Source: Bradyrhizobium macuxiense (GTDB taxonomy: Bacteria > Pseudomonadota > Alphaproteobacteria > Rhizobiales > Xanthobacteraceae). Taken from it: 64,000 bases of DNA. Location of the stretch: assembly GCF_007993935.1 (NCBI RefSeq), contig NZ_VITY01000005.1, forward strand, positions 372,001 through 436,000, read 5' to 3'. Each line of letters begins with the position of its first letter. Within the stretch, counting starts at the first letter, position 1. The notes under the pieces are model-generated. The model did not search any database and had not been told where the DNA came from. It saw only the letters and a list, made by a program, of their open reading frames with translations. Both the position numbers and the translations under genes were made by a program. Of this stretch, positions 1 to 13,120 are shown one piece after another.

Positions 1-1
1 C

Positions 2-685
2 GACAGCCTCGAGAAGCGCGTCGACAATCTCACCAAGAAGGCCAAGGGCAACGACAAGGAAGCCAAGGAGCAGCTCGAGCTGGTCAACCGCGCGCTGGCG
101 TTGCTGCGCGACGGCAAGCCGGCCCGCGGCATGGAGCGCAAGCCGGAGGAGGAGCGTGCGTTCCGCATGCTCGGGCTCCTGACCTCCAAGCCCGTGCTCT
201 ATGTCTGCAACGTCGAGGAAGGCTCGGCCAAGGACGGCAACAATTTCTCCAAGGCGGTGTTCGAGCGCGCCAAGGAGGAGGGCGCGGTCGCGGTCGTGAT
301 TTCCGCCAAGATCGAATCCGAGATCGCGACGCTGTCGCGCGAGGAGCGTACCGACTTCCTGGAGACGCTGGGTCTGGAAGAAGCCGGGCTCGATCGGTTG
401 ATCCGCGCCGGCTACCGCCTGCTCGACCTCATCACCTATTTCACCGTCGGACCGAAGGAAGCGCGCGCCTGGACCATCGACCGCGGCACCAAGGCGCCCG
501 CCGCCGCCGGCGTGATCCATACCGATTTCGAGAAGGGCTTCATCCGCGCCGAGACCATCGCGTATGACGACTATGTCGCCGGCAATGGCGAAGCCGGCGC
601 GCGCGATGCCGGCAAGCTGCGGCTTGAAGGCAAGGAGTATGTCGTCGCCGACGGCGACGTGATGCATTTCAGGTTCAATACCTGA
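2..685 (+). CDS. ychF: YchF family ATPase (Obg-like), 3' part
   Basis: The frame is open from the window edge and ends in TGA at 683-685, so the N-terminal G domain lies outside. About 227 residues are visible. They hold the helical/coiled-coil insert (LEKRVDNLTKKAKG at the start) and the C-terminal TGS domain, recognisable from ITYFTVGPKEARAWTIDRG and GVIHTDFEKGFIRAETI. YchF proteins hydrolyse ATP rather than GTP, associate with ribosomes and affect oxidative-stress responses in bacteria. The protein is cytosolic. The family call is firm from the TGS segment; only the missing start limits the entry. Nothing in the visible part suggests truncation or decay. Confidence 0.93.
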   Translation, partial: DSLEKRVDNLTKKAKGNDKEAKEQLELVNRALALLRDGKPARGMERKPEEERAFRMLGLLTSKPVLYVCNVEEGSAKDGNNFSKAVFERAKEEGAVAVVISAKIESEIATLSREERTDFLETLGLEEAGLDRLIRAGYRLLDLITYFTVGPKEARAWTIDRGTKAPAAAGVIHTDFEKGFIRAETIAYDDYVAGNGEAGARDAGKLRLEGKEYVVADGDVMHFRFNT

Positions 686-727
686 TTGCAATGTTCAGCG
701 GCGCTTGAAGCGCTGCTCTATCCCCAC

Positions 728-930
728 GTCGTCCCGGCGAAGGCCGGGACCCATAACCACAGCTCTCTGTGACTAGAGCCGCTGTGGCCCCAGCTTTTCC
801 TTAAGGCAGGCAACGGTGGCTATGGGTCCCGGCCTTCGCCGGGACGACGCTGAATGTGAGGTGCCGCTTTCGGCTCTCCCCCACGTCCTGTGGTTATGGG
901 TCCCTGCTTCGCAGGGACGACGCTGAATAT
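728..930. repeat. Palindromic intergenic repeat, family A
   Basis: GTCGTCCCGGCGAAGGCCGG at 728 onward is mirrored by the arm ending GGGACGAC at 848. A further partial copy (TTATGGGTCCCTGCTTCGCAG) lies at about 893-917. The same arms recur at 26880-27000 and 62788-62908. The block fills the gap between ychF and csoR. It is a non-coding repeat of the REP/MITE type; no transposase is nearby. Confidence 0.85.
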
Positions 931-957
931 GCGGATAGGGCGCAGCTAAAAAGCGTT

Positions 958-1233
958 CTAGCGATCCGCGCGGCCGATCACATCCATCAGCTCGGCGATC
1001 TTGCGCCGCTGGTCGGCCTTGTCGCCCGACGAGATCGCATGCTCCACGCAATGTGCCACGTGATCGCGCAGGACCTCTTCCTCGACGCGGCGCAGCGCCG
1101 CGCGCGCGGCTGCGATCTGCGTCACCAGGTCGATGCAATAGCGATCCTCCTCGACCATGCCGGCGAGGCCGCGGATCTGGCCCTCGATTCGTTTGAGCCG
1201 TTTTAAACAGGATGTCTTGATCTCTTCGCGCAT
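958..1233 (-). CDS. csoR: CsoR/RcnR family copper-sensing repressor
   Basis: A 91-residue DUF156-type protein. The Cu(I) ligand pattern is present: Cys in DRYCIDLVTQ, then His and Cys in LRDHVAHCVEHA with the C-x24-H-x3-C spacing of CsoR. These all-alpha repressors leave DNA when metal binds. The start at 1233 (MREEIKTS) is preferred over 1242 because the ATG at 1242 lies inside the predicted -10 box and the protein then has normal family length. The gene is divergent from the copper ATPase and shares its 66-bp control region, so it most likely represses both itself and the pump. Copper, not nickel or formaldehyde, is inferred from the ligand set and the partner. Confidence 0.9.
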   Translation of the reverse strand: MREEIKTSCLKRLKRIEGQIRGLAGMVEEDRYCIDLVTQIAAARAALRRVEEEVLRDHVAHCVEHAISSGDKADQRRKIAELMDVIGRADR

Positions 1234-1268
1234 AGGGTTCATATACCCCCCTAGGGTATGTAAATCAA
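1234..1268 (-). promoter_or_regulatory. csoR promoter with CsoR operator in the spacer
   Basis: On the minus strand, TTGATT (1268-1263) and TATATG (1245-1240) are separated by 17 bp. The spacer contains most of the near-palindrome ATACCCCCCTAGGGTAT (1243-1259), which resembles known CsoR boxes. The -10 box ends 6 nt before the ATG at 1233. The same operator sits upstream of the plus-strand ATPase, where TATGTA at 1257-1262 could be a -10 box. Confidence 0.7.
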
Positions 1269-1298
1269 GAGGCCGGGATCCCGGCCGGGAAGAGTTTC

Positions 1299-3752
<2,454 letters not shown>

Positions 3753-3765
3753 GCCAACGAGACCG

Positions 3766-3852
3766 GTAGCCCGGATGAAGCGCAGCGTAATCCGGGGCCG
3801 GTCTCACCACGTGACGATGGCCCCGGATTTCGCTTCGCTGCATCCGGGCTAC
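3766..3852. repeat. Palindromic intergenic repeat, family C
   Basis: GTAGCCCGGATGAAGCGCAG at 3766 is mirrored by GCTGCATCCGGGCTAC ending at 3852. The centre is unrelated sequence. It occupies the space between two converging genes, the copper ATPase and the DapA-family gene, and could act as a shared transcript end. Confidence 0.8.
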
Positions 3853-3857
3853 GGGAG

Positions 3858-4778
3858 TTAGGCGGGTTGCGGCAGCAGCAACTGCGCGCGGCGCTCCATC
3901 TCGGCATCGAGCCAGGTTGCAAGATCTTCGCTCACCTCGACCATCGGCAGCCGCACCTCGGGGCTATCGATCAGCCCCTGGCGCCACAGCCAGTGCTTGG
4001 CCGGCGCGGGGCTGGGTTCCGCGAACAAGAGCCTGGTCAGGCCGACGACGCTCTGCCAGGCGGCCAGTGCCGCGTCGCGCTTGCCCTGCCGCAGCAGGGT
4101 GCGGATCGCAGCGAAGGTGTCGGTTTCCAGATGCGCCGACAGCAGGATCGCGCCGTCGGCACCGTCCGAGAGCGCGTCGAATGTCTGCGCATCCTCGCCG
4201 GTCAGCACGCGGAAGCCGGCCGGCCGCCGGCTGAGGAAGTCGATCGACTGCGCGCGGTCGGCGCAGCAATCCTTCATGCCGGCGATGTTCGGATGCTCCG
4301 CGAGCGCCAGCAGCGTCTCGTTGGTGAGGTTCACCGCCGTGCGATAGGGAATGTTGTAGAGCACGATCGGCCACGACGCGTGATCGGCCAGCGTGTTGAA
4401 ATGCTGCACGAGCCCGCGTTGCGAGGGCCTGATGTAGTAGGGACTCGCGATCAGATAACCGTTGATCGGCCAGTCGGCCGTGTCGTCCAGCGTTTCCTTC
4501 ATCCTGGCCGTCGAAGCGCCTGACAGCCCGAGGCAGACCGGCAAATGGCGGGAGTTGGCACTAAGCTCGTCGAGCACGACGCTGACGAGCCACTCCAGCT
4601 CATCGGTGCTGAGCGCCATGCCTTCACCGGAGGTCGCGCCGAGAATGAAGCCGTCGACGGGGCCGCCGGCATAGTGTCGCACGAGGCGGCGCAGCGAGGT
4701 GACGTCGAGTTCGCCGTCGCGGAACGGCGTGATCAAAGGCAGCCAGAGGCCCTGCAATTGCTGGTGTAGCTCAGTCAT
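3858..4778 (-). CDS. DapA-family class I aldolase (4-hydroxy-tetrahydrodipicolinate synthase-like)
   Basis: The protein has 306 residues, starting at 4778 with AGGAGATGGAAC before the ATG; the frame is open further upstream but lacks a better start. Family marks are GATSGEG near residue 50, YYIRPSQRG, the YNIPYR tyrosine segment and the Schiff-base lysine of IAGMKDCC. Members condense or cleave pyruvate-containing substrates in a TIM barrel. Whether this one is the lysine-pathway enzyme or a catabolic paralogue cannot be settled here: it stands alone, not beside other lysine genes. A terminator-like hairpin lies in its leader at 4820-4846, which hints at control by attenuation. Confidence 0.85.
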   Translation of the reverse strand: MTELHQQLQGLWLPLITPFRDGELDVTSLRRLVRHYAGGPVDGFILGATSGEGMALSTDELEWLVSVVLDELSANSRHLPVCLGLSGASTARMKETLDDTADWPINGYLIASPYYIRPSQRGLVQHFNTLADHASWPIVLYNIPYRTAVNLTNETLLALAEHPNIAGMKDCCADRAQSIDFLSRRPAGFRVLTGEDAQTFDALSDGADGAILLSAHLETDTFAAIRTLLRQGKRDAALAAWQSVVGLTRLLFAEPSPAPAKHWLWRQGLIDSPEVRLPMVEVSEDLATWLDAEMERRAQLLLPQPA

Positions 4779-4819
4779 GTTCCATCTCCTAAGGGGACAA
4801 AGCCGGAGACGGGACCAAC

Positions 4820-4846
4820 AAAAAACCCCGTCCAGGCGGCGGGGTT
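4820..4846 (-). terminator. Intrinsic-terminator-like hairpin in the leader of the DapA-family gene
   Basis: Read on the minus strand, AACCCCG pairs with CGGGGTT across a 9-nt loop and is followed by TTTTTT. It ends about 40 nt before the start codon, too close for a separate promoter to fit comfortably downstream. Confidence 0.65.
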
Positions 4847-5049
4847 TCGGGATCGTTGAATGCGAAGCTGATCTTATCGCGCGCGATCTCGTGTCCCCGG
4901 GAGGGGAGCTTTTTTCGACGAGAGAGCGGCGCACGAAGTCGTGATCATCCGGCAATGATGCTGCGCTGCGAGGTTGTTGTCAATGCACATGCTGACCGTG
5001 ACGTGCAGCACGTTTGAGCATGACGTCGAGGTGAAGGGACGGAACGATG
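4847..5049. other. Leader/promoter region of the DapA-family gene
   Basis: No gene is well supported here. On the minus strand, TTGACA at 4983-4978 could be a -35 box. A 24-codon open frame at 4948-4874 begins MITTS and contains two adjacent lysine codons, but it has no clear ribosome-binding site. It would sit between the putative promoter and the leader terminator, as an attenuator peptide would. Confidence 0.25.
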
Positions 5050-5079
5050 AAAAAAAGCCGGGCTCAGCAGAGCCCGGCT
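5050..5079 (-). terminator. Rho-independent terminator downstream of lysR
   Basis: The minus strand reads AGCCGGGCTC, a short loop, GAGCCCGGCT, then a run of T. It lies about 225 nt past the lysR stop codon, so it either ends a trxB-lysR transcript with a long 3' region or ends a separate small RNA. Confidence 0.75.
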
Positions 5080-5162
5080 TAAGGTATTGGCCACGTGAGG
5101 CCGACACAATCACCTTCCAAGAGGGATTACTGAACTTCCGCGCCACTGGAGGAGGGGGACAT

Positions 5163-5333
5163 ATGCGCGACGCGACCGCTCAGCGTGGCAACACTATGAT
5201 CCCCATCGACGCCATGCAGCAACTATCCAGGTCGCATGTCAGTCATGCGGAGACCGGGGGCAGCGTGAATATCCCTATAAACCGGCCCTATAAGGCCGGC
5301 TTAATCAGGACGGCCAGCGCTGCGCCTTGCTGA
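5163..5333 (+). CDS. Possible 56-residue small protein with strong ribosome-binding site
   Basis: ATG at 5163 follows a very purine-rich GGAGGAGGGGGAC. The 56-codon frame (MRDATAQRGNTMIPIDAMQQ...) ends at 5333, overlapping the 3' end of lysR on the opposite strand. No domain or signal peptide is recognised. It uses CTA, ATA and TTA codons that are rare in the neighbours. The last third also encodes the GGCC-rich hairpin at about 5281-5300. It may be a real small gene or a non-coding leader; the ribosome-binding site is the only positive evidence. Confidence 0.3.
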   Translation: MRDATAQRGNTMIPIDAMQQLSRSHVSHAETGGSVNIPINRPYKAGLIRTASAAPC

Positions 5334-6225
5334 CCACGAAATCGCGGAACACCTGCACCCGGGCCACCGTCTTCAGCTCTTCCGGATAGACGAAGTAGGT
5401 GTCGAGCGCGATCGAGTCGGACTCGCCGAACAGCTGCACGAGGTTGTTCTGTTCGACCAGATAGTCCGGCAGCGCGGCGATGCCGAGGCCCTGCTGGCAG
5501 GCGCGCACGAGGCCGAGGATGTTGTTGACCTTGAAGTAGGGTTCGCGCGGACCGGAGCCGTTGCGGCCGGCATCGATCAGCCAGCTGCGGTTCTGCAGAT
5601 GCGGCGGCACCTGCGAGTCGCCGAGCATGATGATGCGATGCGAGTCGAGATCGTCAAGCGTCCGCGGCGTGCCGAAGCGCTTGATGTATTCCGGCGAGCA
5701 ATAGGCATGGAAGCCGATCGAGAACAGCTTGCGCTGGATCAGGTCGGGCTGGGTCGGCTTGCGGGTGCGGATCGCAACGTCCGCCTCGCGCATCGACAGA
5801 TCGAGATCCTCGTCGGTGACGATCAGCGAGATCCGGATGTCCGGATAGAGCGCGGTGAATTCGTCGAGCCGCGGGATCAGCCAGTTGATGCCGAGCGCCG
5901 GCGGCGTCGTGATCTTGAGGTCGCCGCTCGGCCGCTCGCGGCTGTCGGTGAGTTTGGCGCGCGCCGCCTGCAGCTGCATGAACACGTCATGCGCGGTGCG
6001 GAACAAGAGGTCGCCCTGTTCGGTGAGGATCAGGCCGCGCGCATGGCGGTGAAACAGCGAGACCGAGAGCTCCTGCTCCAGCGCGCTGACCTGGCGGGAG
6101 ACCGCCGATTGCGACAGGCCAAGCTGCTCGCCGGCATGCGTGAAGCTGCCAGCCTCCGCCGCCGCGTGAAAGACCTTCAGCTTGTCCCAATCCATATCCG
6201 TAAATCCGTCGCGAGATCGTGCCAT
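5305..6225 (-). CDS. LysR-family transcriptional regulator
   Basis: This 306-residue regulator has an N-terminal winged helix-turn-helix at about residues 11-70 (LKVFHAAAEAGSFTHAGEQL, QSAVSRQVSALE). The LysR substrate domain runs from about 95 to the end. The start at 6225 (MARSRDG) is 2 nt past the trxB stop codon, so the two genes are very probably co-transcribed, with possible internal start MDWDKLK at 6195. The ligand is unknown. Coupling to thioredoxin reductase suggests a redox-linked regulon, but that is inference from position only. Confidence 0.9.
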   Translation of the reverse strand: MARSRDGFTDMDWDKLKVFHAAAEAGSFTHAGEQLGLSQSAVSRQVSALEQELSVSLFHRHARGLILTEQGDLLFRTAHDVFMQLQAARAKLTDSRERPSGDLKITTPPALGINWLIPRLDEFTALYPDIRISLIVTDEDLDLSMREADVAIRTRKPTQPDLIQRKLFSIGFHAYCSPEYIKRFGTPRTLDDLDSHRIIMLGDSQVPPHLQNRSWLIDAGRNGSGPREPYFKVNNILGLVRACQQGLGIAALPDYLVEQNNLVQLFGESDSIALDTYFVYPEELKTVARVQVFRDFVVSKAQRWPS

Positions 6226-6227
6226 GA

Positions 6228-7193
6228 TTATTCCGCCGCTGCGCGATCGCTCGCGCGAAGAGCCAGGAAGCGTTCGGCCTCGAGCGCAGCCATGCAGCCG
6301 AGGCCGGCGGCGGTGACCGCCTGCCGGAAGGTTTCGTCCGCCACATCGCCCGCGGCGAACAGGCCGGGCATCGAGGTCGCCGTGGAGTTCGGCGCCACCT
6401 CGACATAGCCCGACGGTTTCAGCTTGATCTGGCCTTTGACGAGCTCCGTCGCCGGCGCATGGCCGATCGCGATGAAGATGCCGTCGGTCTTCAGGTCGGT
6501 CAGGGCACCGGTCTTGACGTTCTTGAGCCGCACATGGGTGACCTTGTTCGGATTCTCCGATCCGCAGATCTCGTCGATCGCGGAGTCCCACACCACCTTG
6601 ATCTTGGGATGCTTGAACAGCCGCTCCTGCAGGATGCGCTCGGCGCGGAAGTGATCGCGGCGATGCACGATGGTGACCTGCGAGGCATGATTGGTCAGGT
6701 ACAGCGCTTCCTCGACCGCGGTGTTGCCGCCGCCGACCACCACGACTTCCTTGCCGCGGTAGAAGAAGCCGTCGCAGGTCGCGCAGGCCGAGACGCCGCC
6801 GCCCTGGAATTTCTCTTCCGAGGGCAGCCCGAGCCAGCGCGCCTGGGCGCCGGTGGCGAGGATGACGGTCTCGGCGAGATAGACGTCGCCGGAATCGCAG
6901 GTCAGGCGGAACGGCCGCTGACTGAGTTCCAGCTTGTTGACGAGATCGGTGACGATCTTGGTGCCGACATGCGCCGCCTGCTTCTCCATCTGCTCCATCA
7001 GCCAGGGGCCCTGGATCACATCGGCGAAGCCGGGATAGTTCTCGACGTCGGTGGTGATGGTGAGCTGCCCGCCCGGCTGAATGCCCTGGATCAGGATCGG
7101 TTCGAGCATCGCGCGCGCCGCGTAGATCGCTGCGGTGTAACCGGCGGGGCCGGACCCGATGATGACGACCTTGGCATGGGTAGGCGCGGGCAT
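6228..7193 (-). CDS. trxB: Thioredoxin-disulfide reductase
   Basis: The 321-residue flavoprotein has the FAD-binding GSGPAGYTAAIYAARA at residues 13-28, the redox-active CATC at 137-140 and the NADPH-binding GGGNTA at 154-159. The C-terminal FAD segment GLFAAGDVADETFRQ is also present. It passes electrons from NADPH to thioredoxin in the cytosol. Length and motif order match low-molecular-weight bacterial TrxB. It is first gene of a trxB-lysR unit and is divergent from the Lrp-type gene across about 280 bp. Confidence 0.97.
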   Translation of the reverse strand: MPAPTHAKVVIIGSGPAGYTAAIYAARAMLEPILIQGIQPGGQLTITTDVENYPGFADVIQGPWLMEQMEKQAAHVGTKIVTDLVNKLELSQRPFRLTCDSGDVYLAETVILATGAQARWLGLPSEEKFQGGGVSACATCDGFFYRGKEVVVVGGGNTAVEEALYLTNHASQVTIVHRRDHFRAERILQERLFKHPKIKVVWDSAIDEICGSENPNKVTHVRLKNVKTGALTDLKTDGIFIAIGHAPATELVKGQIKLKPSGYVEVAPNSTATSMPGLFAAGDVADETFRQAVTAAGLGCMAALEAERFLALRASDRAAAE

Positions 7194-7393
7194 TTTGAGA
7201 TCCCTCTCTTTTGGGGATTTTGATCAGGGACTTGTGCGGGAAGCGCCCCGGAAACGCGTCACGGCGGCGCCAAAAGTGTCAAATCCAAGTCTAGGATATC
7301 TGGGAAGCTATGCAAGATTTGCAATCCATGGCAGCGATTTTTCCCCGGAACTGAAGTCACATTCGCGAAATCATGCGCTGCACGCGCAATAAA

Positions 7394-7403
7394 ATTGCGC
7401 AAT
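7394..7403. promoter_or_regulatory. Palindrome upstream of the Lrp gene
   Basis: ATTGCGCAAT is a perfect 10-bp palindrome about 75 bp before the chosen GTG of the Lrp gene. It overlaps a possible -35 (TTGCGC) with TATGAG 18 bp on. It could be an autoregulatory site; the sequence alone does not prove it. Confidence 0.3.
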
Positions 7404-7476
7404 GCTGGCTGGCTGCGCTATGAGAGTTGCCGGCAGACCTGCCAAATCTTCCAAACCCCAGGGGAACCGTAGTCGC

Positions 7477-7956
7477 GTGTCGAAGAACCTTGACGAGATC
7501 GACCTCAAAATCCTCGCCGAGATCCAGGCCGATGGCCGAATCACCAATGTGGAACTCGCCAAACGCGTCGGGATCTCGCCGCCACCCTGCCTGCGCAGGG
7601 TCCGCGCGCTGGAAGAGGAAGGCTACATCCAGGGATATCGCGGCCTGCTCGATCCGCGCCGCCTCGGCTACGACGTCACGGTGTTCGCCTCGGTGCATCT
7701 GTCGAGCCAGGCCGACGCCGATCTGCGCGCCTTCGAGAATTTCGTGCGCGCCGAGCCGCTGGTGCGCGAATGCTGGATGCTGTCGGGCGAAGTCGATTTC
7801 ATCCTCAAATGCGTCGCCCCCGACATGGCGACGTTCCAGGATTTCGTCACCCATCTGACCGCCGCGCCGCATGTGCGCAACGTCAGGACGTCGCTGGTGC
7901 TGCACAACTCGAAATACGAAGCCGCGGTGCCGCTCGGCGTGAAGGCGGCGAGCTGA
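7477..7956 (+). CDS. Lrp/AsnC-family transcriptional regulator
   Basis: The 159-residue protein has the standard Lrp layout. The helix-turn-helix is at about residues 20-60 (GRITNVELAKRVGISPPPCLRRVRALEEEGYI) and the RAM/AsnC ligand domain follows (ECWMLSGEVDFILKCVAPDMATFQDFV). The GTG at 7477 is chosen because the family begins at this point (VSKNLDEIDLK) and AGGGGA lies upstream; the frame is open to earlier ATG codons at 7402 and 7420. It probably senses an amino acid as octamer or higher assembly. The target is unknown. It is divergent from trxB. Confidence 0.88.
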   Translation: MSKNLDEIDLKILAEIQADGRITNVELAKRVGISPPPCLRRVRALEEEGYIQGYRGLLDPRRLGYDVTVFASVHLSSQADADLRAFENFVRAEPLVRECWMLSGEVDFILKCVAPDMATFQDFVTHLTAAPHVRNVRTSLVLHNSKYEAAVPLGVKAAS

Positions 7957-7978
7957 CGCCGCACACAGCACGTCGGCC

Positions 7979-8062
7979 GTCATTGCGAGGAGCGAAGCGA
8001 CGAAGCAATCCATCGCTCCGCATATGTCGACAGATGGATTGCTTCGCTTCGCTCGCAATGAC
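7979..8062. repeat. Palindromic intergenic repeat, family B
   Basis: GTCATTGCGAGGAGCGAAGC (7979) is mirrored by TTCGCTCGCAATGAC ending at 8062, with GAAGCAATCCAT and ATGGATTGCTTC as inner arms. Other copies are at 18971-19088 and 50552-50655. This copy lies between converging genes. Confidence 0.85.
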
Positions 8063-8076
8063 GTGGTGAGAGCGCG

Positions 8077-8478
8077 CTACCGCTTGCCCATCGCGGCGTC
8101 GACGCTGATCGGGCCCGGGCCCGAGGTCGCGAGATACAGGCAGGCAAAGCAGAGCGCGATTGCAAGACTGCCGTTGTTGAGCAGCGGATAGAAGCCTTTG
8201 GGGAAATGGCCGATGAAGTAGGCGAAGGCCATTTCGCCCGCCAGGATGAAGGCCACGATCCGTGAAAACAGGCCGATCATCAGCAGCCCGCCCAGGATCA
8301 ATTCGAGAGTGCCGGCTGCGCCGATCAACGAGAACAGTTCGACTTTCTCGAACATCGTCCCGGAAGGGAATTTGAGAAGCTTGGCGACGCCAAACTGAAA
8401 CAGCAGCAGTCCTGTGATGAACCGAAACAGGCTCAGCGCCACCGGTTGAAACTTGGAAAACATCTGGTCCATTGTCAT
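8077..8478 (-). CDS. DoxX-family membrane protein
   Basis: A 133-residue protein with four hydrophobic segments: about 13-32, 50-70, 73-95 and 103-122. The DoxX/SURF4-like pattern includes LFRFITGLLLFQFGVAKLLKF and GGLLMIGLFSRIVAFILAGEMAFAYF. It is an inner-membrane protein. Relatives have been linked to terminal oxidases or to membrane redox systems, but the biochemical role of this single-gene type is not established. The start is at 8478 (or 8472), with GGGGGTAA just upstream. It converges on the Lrp gene across a palindromic repeat. Confidence 0.85.
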   Translation of the reverse strand: MTMDQMFSKFQPVALSLFRFITGLLLFQFGVAKLLKFPSGTMFEKVELFSLIGAAGTLELILGGLLMIGLFSRIVAFILAGEMAFAYFIGHFPKGFYPLLNNGSLAIALCFACLYLATSGPGPISVDAAMGKR

Positions 8479-8825
8479 TTACCCCCTGATTGACACGCTG
8501 GAACATTGCACGATGCAGAACCACACGGTGTTCGCCACCGGAGTGTGATGTCAACACCTAGCGTCTGGAATCATTCCTCGCGCGATTGCAGTTGCGAGAG
8601 AACGCACCAGTGACACGGTGACGCGCTGCGATGCGTATTGCGACGCAATCTTCAGCCGAGCCGCAGTCCCCCGACATGATTATATTGCATAAACATGTCA
8701 CGGCCTCACTAGTATGGCGCGCCGCGGCTCTCCACTCACATTGCTGTCAGACAGGGGGTAAAATGCGGGCACAAAAAAAGCCGCGTGCAGGACGCGGCCT
8801 TTTTGCACCAGTCACATCGAGGTAA
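8479..8825. other. Intergenic region between doxX and greA
   Basis: No gene is supported. It holds the doxX upstream region on the minus strand, including TTGACA at about 8552-8557 without a convincing -10 box, and the greA terminator at 8773-8804. A 64-codon plus-strand frame at 8631-8825 has no ribosome-binding site or recognisable product. Confidence 0.5.
8773..8804 (-). terminator. greA terminator
   Basis: Stem GCCGCGT/ACGCGGC is flanked by a run of seven A on one side and TTTTT on the other, so it could work in both directions. It lies 22 nt beyond the greA stop codon. Confidence 0.85.
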
Positions 8826-9302
8826 CTACCGCCACTCGACCTTGGTGATCTCATAGGCCTTGGCGCCGCCCGGCGCCATCACCTCGACGGTGGTGCCCTT
8901 CTTCTTGCCGATCAGCGCGCGTGCAAGCGGCGAGGTGATGGAGATGCGGCCCTTCTTGGCGTCGGCTTCGACCTCACCGACGATCTGCCACACCGCCTTC
9001 TTCTCGGTGTCCTCGTCGATCAGCGTCACGGTCGCGCCGAACTTGATGGTGTCGCCGGACAGTTTCGAGATGTCGATGATGTCGGCGCGCGCGAGCTTGT
9101 CTTCGAGCTCGGCGATGCGGCCCTCGTTGTGCGACTGCTCTTCCTTGGCGGCGTGATACTCGGCGTTTTCCGAGAGGTCGCCATGCGAGCGCGCTTCCGC
9201 AATGTGTTCGATGATGCGCGGACGATCCTCCGACTGGCGTCGCTTCAACTCGTCCGTCAGCGCGGCGTATCCGCCCGCGGTCATCGGAACCTTATCCATC
9301 AT
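8826..9302 (-). CDS. greA: Transcription elongation factor GreA
   Basis: The 158-residue protein begins MMDKVPMTAGGYAALTDELK. The N-terminal coiled coil carries the acidic tip motif GDLSENAEYHAAKEEQ, and the C-terminal FKBP-like domain ends with GGAKAYEITKVEW. GreA enters the RNA polymerase secondary channel and stimulates cleavage of backtracked RNA. Length is normal. It follows carB on the same strand after about 190 bp that includes a hairpin at the carB stop codon, and it has its own terminator. AAGGACGAAG precedes the ATG. Confidence 0.97.
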   Translation of the reverse strand: MMDKVPMTAGGYAALTDELKRRQSEDRPRIIEHIAEARSHGDLSENAEYHAAKEEQSHNEGRIAELEDKLARADIIDISKLSGDTIKFGATVTLIDEDTEKKAVWQIVGEVEADAKKGRISITSPLARALIGKKKGTTVEVMAPGGAKAYEITKVEWR

Positions 9303-9464
9303 CTTCGTCCTTCATCCTGCGCGCCCGGCGGCCTGCAGGAATATCCAGTTCAGCTAACGCAGGAATCAGGACGCACGCGCGCCCGGAAGCCCAGTGATAT
9401 TCGGCCCCGCTAAGGGCCGTGACAACATCCAATCGCGCGGTGAGTTCCAGCCATTCGGCTAATT

Positions 9465-9495
9465 GACCGCTTCGGGCCTTCAGCCCGGGCAGCGG

Positions 9496-9497
<2 letters not shown>
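9465..9497 (-). terminator. Hairpin at the carB stop codon
   Basis: On the minus strand GACCGCT and AGCGGTC enclose a GC-rich inner pair (CCCGGGC and GGCCCG). The stem begins in the TGA of carB. No T run follows, so it may stabilise or weakly end the carB mRNA. Confidence 0.4.
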
Positions 9498-12960
<3,463 letters not shown>

Positions 12961-12988
12961 CAGCTCTCGCGGACTGGAATTTGGGCAC

Positions 12989-13017
12989 AAAAAAAGGGCG
13001 CGCTTCCCGCGCGTCCC
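12989..13017 (-). terminator. Terminator-like hairpin in the carB leader
   Basis: The minus strand reads GGGACGCGC, a short loop, GCGCGCCC and TTTTTTT. It ends only 28 nt before the carB ATG and lies 104 nt past the stop codon of the MFS gene. It may end MFS transcripts, but it would also interrupt carB transcription. Confidence 0.6.
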
Positions 13018-13120
13018 TCGAGCCATGCGCTACATTTTGCAGCGCCGGAAGCGCGATCCCTCGCGCGCGGGTGGTCTTTAGACCAGTTTCCGCACCCGCG
13101 AAACCCCCAAAAGCGGCCAA

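Noticed and set aside
728..930. Possible CRISPR array from the repeated GGTCCC units
   Set aside because: Units are inverted, not directly repeated with regular spacers, and no cas gene is present.
8631..8825. A 64-codon plus-strand frame near greA
   Set aside because: It runs through the greA terminator hairpin, has no ribosome-binding site and no family.
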